Origin: Welwitschia mirabilis
Taxonomy: Eukaryota > Gnetophyta > Gnetopsida > Welwitschiales
DNA: 27,770 bases
Reading direction: 5' to 3'
Assembly: GCA_051453625.1 (NCBI GenBank)
Contig: JBOZIK010000001.1
Coordinates: forward strand, 224,357,901-224,385,670
Positions 22,909 to 27,770 of the stretch are shown here, in pieces; within the stretch, counting starts at the first letter, position 1, and each line of letters begins with the position of its first letter. The notes beneath the pieces were generated by a model. The model saw nothing but the letters and a program-made list of their open reading frames with translations, made no database searches and was not told the DNA's origin. Both the position numbers and the translations under genes were made by a program.

Positions 22909-23046
22909 ATTATATTTTTACATGATTTTACTATAATAACATTTTATTATGATATTTTCCTCCCGTTGGCTCTCACTAAGATGTTAGTGAGATATGAGGG
23001 GTCTCTTGAGCTTGGTAAATGTGATTACTAATGGAAGATTATGGCT
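22551..23046. repeat. Direct repeat with TATG/TG microsatellites around a 100-N gap
   Basis: Bases 22553-22742 recur at 22843-23046 around the gap 22743-22842. Each copy starts with (TATG)n(TG)n; the TG run is longer and purer in the right copy (22871-22906). Plus-strand frames that run through this area only read the microsatellite as Val-Cys repeats and are not genes. Confidence 0.85.
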
Positions 23047-23069
23047 AAGTAACCAATTTGAGGATTCAC

Positions 23070-23104
<35 letters not shown>
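23070..23104. repeat. (TA)n(CA)n compound microsatellite
   Basis: About 17 bases of TA repeat run directly into 18 bases of AC repeat. The AC part is complementary to the TG run about 180 bases upstream. Confidence 0.9.
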
Positions 23105-23251
23105 TCAGGTATCCACAAATTTGATTTATATTAATGTAAATGTACATATGTATTATCATCATTCATGCATTCAAATTTCTTATTAGAGATTAATGCTATG
23201 ATCTTAGGAGTTCTTGACTAGCTACCTACTATAATTTTGCATATAGCTATT

Positions 23252-24512
23252 ATGCATATGTATGTTTTTACATGTATGATATCATTTGGTGTTTTTTTTA
23301 TTTAGTTTGGCATCATACTCTTATTAAGTCAAACATTGATTTCTCACATTATTCTTGCATTATTTCATGCATATCTTTGTCCAAATGTCTATTGAAATAG
23401 ATCAGCTTGATTTTTCTTATGCTTATGCTTATTGATGGAGATTAGAGCGAGGTATAACCTAGAAGTATGTTTGGTCTAAACTCCTCCAGATGAGGATACA
23501 GAGGTATGGTTACTTAGCTATTAGTATAACTAATCACTTGACTATGGCTTCATACCTTTACTATGTATTCCTAATCAAGATCTTAGGAATTAGATTTAAG
23601 TAAAAATCTATGATAATCCTATTTAATAACATCAATTTAAATGTAATATTGGTCAGGGTGAGCTATTATTATATAGTTCTTCTAACACATAACCTGTGGA
23701 TAACTAAGATACAAGTCTCTCAATCATAACCTAATTATTCCATTATGATGATTAATCATATAATGTCATCAAGATAAATGTAATGTAATTTAGTTAATTT
23801 TAGAAAAAAAATTAATGCCTTTTGAATCCAANNNNNNNNNNNNNNNNNNNNNNNNNNNNNNNNNNNNNNNNNNNNNNNNNNNNNNNNNNNNNNNNNNNNN
23901 NNNNNNNNNNNNNNNNNNNNNNNNNNNNNNNATGCATATATATGTTTTTATGTGTATGATATCATTTGGTGTTTTTTTAATTTAGTTTGGCATCATACTC
24001 TTATTGAGTCAAACATTGAGTTCTCACATTATTCTTGCATTATTTCATGCATATCTTTGTCCATGTGTCTATTAAAATAGATTAGATTGATCTATTTTAT
24101 GCTTATGCTTATTGTTGGAGATTAGAATGAGGTCTAATCTAGAACTACGTTTGGTCTAAACTCCTCCAGATGAGGATACATAGGTATGGTTACTTAGCTA
24201 TTAGTGTAACCAATCACTTGACTATGAATTCATACCTTTACTATGTATTCCTAATTAAGATCTTAGGAATTATATTTAATTAAAAATCTATCATAATCCT
24301 ATTTAATAACCTTAAGTTAAATGTAATATTGGTCAAGATGAGCTACTATTGTATAGTTCTTCTAACACATAACCTGTGGATAACTAAGATAAAAGTCTCT
24401 CAGTCATAACCTAATTATTCCATTGTGATGATTAATCATATAATGTCATCAATATAAATGTAATGTCATTTTGTTAATTTTAGAAAAACAAATTAATGCC
24501 TCTTGAATCCAA
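23252..24512. repeat. ~580-bp segment present twice around a 100-N gap
   Basis: Bases 23252-23831 recur at 23932-24512 around the gap 23832-23931, nearly equal in length and well over 90% alike by eye. The right copy runs on into the LTR end GGGTCATGACA; the left copy stops at the gap. This is best read as an unmerged overlap within the first long LTR. Confidence 0.85.
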
Positions 24513-24534
24513 CCCAAGGCTGGGTCATGACATT

Positions 24535-24546
24535 TGGTATCAAAAC
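24535..24546 (+). other. Primer binding site, initiator Met tRNA type
   Basis: TGGTATCAAAAC lies two bases after the LTR end and matches TGGTATCAGAGC, the complement of the 3' end of plant initiator methionine tRNA, at 10 of 12 positions. Both differences are G to A. This is where minus-strand DNA synthesis would begin. Confidence 0.8.
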
Positions 24547-24636
24547 TTAGGATGGAATCCATTGCTGAACACTTTAGTAATGGTTATTTCTAGAGTACTA
24601 GATGGATTAAGTAGTTTTCAAGGAGGAAAAGCTCTT

Positions 24637-24649
24637 AAGGGGGGAAGAG
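24637..24649 (+). other. Polypurine tract
   Basis: AAGGGGGGAAGAG ends one base before the start of the second long LTR (TATAACACCC). Form and position are those of the plus-strand primer of an LTR retrotransposon. Confidence 0.8.
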
Positions 24650-27600
24650 TATAACACCCTAAGCATTACATTATTTATTGCACTAGGGTGTATGTCATGA
24701 AGGTAGTAAGGATCTCTATATCAACAAAATCATGTTGATCACCTTCTATTATTATCTAGATATTTATAGGTTCTTAATGAATGTGGACTTCTAAAATAAT
24801 ATCTTACTCATAATAAAATTTTTAAATTTTAAAGAGTTAATGTAGCACAATATCTTAGGAAGAGTTACAACCTCTACTAAAATGAATGATAAGCCTTCAT
24901 GCTCTTAGCTCTACCACGAACATCATTGTTATAGTAAGAAACAAACAAGATGATATTAGCAGAAAGATGTGCAATGCCTTTAACAAGGAAAAAGACAATA
25001 AACCACATAACCTATAGCATGACTTTCATAGCCTTATATTTGGAAACTATACATTTATTCATGTTATTTTCCTAAATTCTTTGAAAGGTATCTCATCAAA
25101 TCTACATCCTAAAGGAAAAATAAACTTTGAATACACCATCATTCTCTAAATTATCTTATAGGCTCTAATGTTTCTTTCCCCACATAGAAAGAATCATTGT
25201 ATGATGCTAAAGTGACCTTTTCTAAGTAGGCCATTTTCAATATCATTCAATTACCAAATTTGTTCATTTGATAGCCCTATTTCTCCATAATCATTTTCAA
25301 AATCTTTCTTCTTATTTTATAATTATCATTTTCCATCTAGTGGCTTGTACTAACTCTGTGCATTTTAGCCATGTGATACTAGTTGCATGCTAAATTGTTC
25401 TTATTGATCTAGGCTAAATATGTGTATCATTTAATTCATCAAATTAGAAACCACCATTAAAATTTATGGCTATGTAATTCATAGTAATCTATCCTACATG
25501 ATTTTCATTAAGTCTTGTAGGATCCCTATTTTCCTCTAACTATCCATTAGATTACTCCTCCCAGAGGAGGACATCTTTTGGTAGTTATTCATATAAGAGG
25601 CCTTTTCATTCTATCCATGAATAGCAATTTTAATTTGATTATCCTTTGCTTTATTTCTCCTAGCTTAATTTTCTCTTTCATGTTGTGTTATTTCATGGTT
25701 GTCATGATGGCAAAGCAACATACAGATAGTGATGGTAAAATTCATTAATGACACAAAAGAAGCATTTGTTGTACCTTTATGGAAGAAATTAATAAAGGAT
25801 GAATGATTTAATTTTTTTCTTTTTTTTAAATCAAAAATGTTATGAAATAAAGGAAAATGAAAAGTTTTGTGAAAGGACATTAAAACAAAGAAAGTAAGAT
25901 GAAATTACTTTAAAATTATTTCAAAGAAATTACATGAGATTATTTTTGGTCAATATTTAATGCAAAAAGAAGGAAAGGCAAGATAAGAAGATAAAATATT
26001 CCATTTATTACTTAATAAGAAGTTCATTTCATGTTTCAAGACATTTAAAATCTTCGAAAGGCAAAATATTTTGATTCCAAGTGTCTTTACAAGGTTTGGT
26101 TATCCCTTTAAGATTAAATCACTACTATAAATAGAATTCAAAAAGTAATTATTAAAATGAAAGGAGATTAGGAGAGTAATCCTTAAAAGAATGCAAAGTT
26201 CTAGTGCTGAACTTCAAAATCTAGATTGTAGAAAAAAAATCATAGCAATAGAGAATTCTTGGTAGAGAACACATGACAAAGTCCATATCCTCATGCATTA
26301 AGTCTTGTGATTAGTTTTCTATCTAGTGTTCATTCTTTTCCTACTCAGACTTGTGCAAGCTCAACTTCTTGTAGGGAACTAGTATGAAAACTTTGAAGAA
26401 AGGCCCCATTCTGAAGGATTTTAAAAGTTAAATCATGAAGAGGCCTCTAGATAAGAGTCTTATTATAGTAAACATTTTTCCTCATAGCATAATATTTTTT
26501 ATGGTTCTAAGATAATTTCTTATATTTTTCTTAACATTTTTTCCATTTAATTACATGTTTAAGATGCTTATTATAGCTACTTCTTACTCTATAAATCATA
26601 TTTTAATTTCATTAGATGAATAGTTAACAACAATTTCTCACTCTATAAATTATATTTTAATTTTCATTACCTAGGTTAGTTGGCCCCTTCATGTATAAGT
26701 AATACAATGTTAATACTATAAAATGAATTTTCTAGTTAGGTCTATCAAAGCATTGATTTTAATTTTATTTTTTATGTTCACCTTATGGTTTATTATTTTC
26801 ATCCATCCTATTCATGTCTTCCTTTACTTCTATTGCATCATTAAGGAATAACTATTCTCCTTGATTTTAAGATCATGTCAACTTGTACCAAACTTGTGGT
26901 TTTTATTCTTACTGAAAGCAAAATGCTAAAGAGAAGAGTAGTAACTGAGGTTATCAAAGAGGTAGAGGAATGGCTTCAATTTCAATGTTATAGGCTTTTA
27001 AACTTACAAAGTTGAAAAGTTTTTGGACATAGTATAGGCTACATAGAGTTGTGGAGCTTCACCTAAATAATAAATGGATGTTAAAGTTATTGTCTCAAAT
27101 AGGAAGTAGAAATGCATAGAATAGTATAAGGAGTATATGATATGAGTTAGTATTCGATGAAGAAATTTATTGAGGTTTCTCATACACAATATGAACCTAT
27201 TTCATTATTTAATTAAATGTGTTCAAAATTAATATCAAAAAGATATCTAATAAAATGCATAGTTGTATACTAATTATTTATTGTTATGTTTTAATCTATT
27301 AATATTATATTACCATACTACATTCAAAACATATGTGTTATTATAGTACATTATATTATATTATTTATGTTATAATATTATATTATATTATATTATGTTA
27401 TATTATAATATATTATATAATATTGTATTATATTTTAATACATTATAATATATGAGATTATGTTATCTTTTATGCATAATGTTACATATATTATATTAGA
27501 TTATATGCATAATATTATATTATTCTATATTATGTTGCCTATTATGCATAACATTACAAGTATATTATAAAGGTAGAAACATTTAATTATTCCCTTGAAA

Positions 27601-27770
27601 CATATTTAAAGGTGAAATGGATGTCAAGCCCAACATTTTTGTATTTGTACCTTCCCCTTAAAGTTCAACTACCATGACCTCCTAAATGAAGGAAGAGTAC
27701 TCATTCATTAGATCACCACATTTTTCATGTTATCATACCTAAGCATGTTTTATTTTTAAGAGTTAAATAT
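24650..27770 (+). mobile_element. Long LTR, second copy (3' LTR), truncated by the window end
   Basis: This starts TATAACACCC (terminal TG changed to TA) directly after the polypurine tract. It matches the first copy from 17463 onward over the whole of its 3.1 kb without a gap, with indels. It lacks the nested insertion of the first copy and has about 165 bases (around 25459-25624) and about 60 bases (around 24999-25058) that the first copy lacks. Open frames at 25665-25880 and 27004-27189 (minus) show no family motif. The 3' end and target site are outside the window. Confidence 0.65.
27340..27540. repeat. ATTAT-rich low-complexity tract
   Basis: About 200 bases composed almost only of A and T in TTATA/ATATT units. 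It matches the AT-microsatellite region of the first long LTR (about 21000-21150), but the repeat units differ. Confidence 0.85.

Larger units (their letters stand above)
17463..24532 (+). mobile_element. Long LTR, first copy (5' LTR of a gypsy-type element)
   Basis: This starts TGTAACACCC and ends GGGTCATGACA, the usual ends of a large group of plant gypsy LTRs, including the terminal TG and CA. A primer binding site follows directly. Its first ~3.9 kb matches the sequence from 24650 to the window end at roughly 80-90% by eye, and the match begins precisely at the TG/TA terminus with no match upstream of it. Five gaps of 100 N or more and one of 10 N lie inside, four of them flanked by duplicated sequence, so the drawn length of about 7.1 kb overstates it; removing duplicated flanks leaves about 5 kb. 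A ~530-bp segment at about 18157-18688 is an insertion absent from the second copy. No coding domain was recognised within it. The order of its contigs depends on the scaffold. Confidence 0.65.
24533..24649 (+). mobile_element. Very short internal domain between two long LTR copies
   Basis: These 117 bases lie between the CA end of the first long LTR and the start of the second. They begin with the primer binding site and finish with a polypurine tract, so both cis signals for reverse transcription are present in the right order and orientation, but there is no room for gag or pol. The junction is in gap-free sequence (23932-27770), so it is not a scaffolding product. Either the internal region was deleted or this is a non-autonomous element whose proteins come from elsewhere. 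Confidence 0.65.

Noticed and set aside
22689-23031. Plus-strand open frames reading long Val-Cys or Tyr-Val-Cys repeats.
   Set aside because: They are translations of a TATG/TG microsatellite and run across a gap of N.
17463-24532. Treating the four internal duplications of the first long LTR as real tandem amplification.
   Set aside because: Each coincides with a gap edge, and the gap-free second copy has the comparable segments only once as far as it extends.
25665-25880. Minus-strand open frame of 71 codons, and one of 61 codons at 27004-27189.
   Set aside because: The first copy of the long LTR does not appear to keep these frames, and no domain is recognised. Chance frames of this size are expected.
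1-27770. A host protein-coding gene, tRNA or rRNA gene, CRISPR array or bacterial-type system.
   Set aside because: No supporting motif, codon structure or regular repeat-spacer pattern was found on either strand. All readable protein traces are retrotransposon-derived.

Overview
The window looks like intergenic, retrotransposon-derived DNA from a plant nuclear genome. It is very A+T-rich, CpG is scarce, there are eighteen runs of N, and every protein trace I can read belongs to a plant-type Ty3/gypsy LTR retrotransposon. I see no intact host gene, no tRNA or rRNA gene, and no CRISPR array or bacterial-style operon. The species cannot be named from this sequence.

Layout. (1) About 246-2735, plus strand: a decayed gag followed by a decayed aspartic protease of a gypsy element. 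No reverse transcriptase follows on this strand. A repeated, LTR-like segment with a TATA-type motif lies at about 5248-6126. (2) About 6130-9900: no recognisable gene, only A+T-rich DNA with a short tandem repeat. (3) About 10290-12250, minus strand: a second decayed gypsy element, with a gag fragment carrying a CCHC zinc knuckle and a reverse transcriptase whose catalytic box is damaged. (4) 13700-15584: an ~890-bp segment present twice on either side of a gap. (5) 15585-17462: unassigned A+T-rich DNA. (6) 17463-27770: the most unusual structure. A very long LTR-like sequence starts TGTAACACCC and ends GGGTCATGACA. It is followed at once by an initiator-Met-tRNA-type primer binding site, only 117 bp of internal DNA, a polypurine tract, and then a second copy of the same long sequence that runs off the window.

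Two general processes shape the window. First, the coding relics have mostly decayed through point changes. The gag frame can be followed for more than 1 kb with many in-frame stops but little frame disruption, and several stops fit C-to-T or G-to-A changes, as expected from deamination of methylated cytosine. Second, nearly every 100-N gap is flanked by two near-identical direct copies of the same sequence. This suggests unmerged contig ends or unmerged haplotypes, not real tandem duplication. Lengths and copy numbers across gaps should therefore be treated with caution.

Nothing here works together as a pathway. The elements are inactive remnants. The feature most worth following up is the long-LTR element with a very small internal domain.
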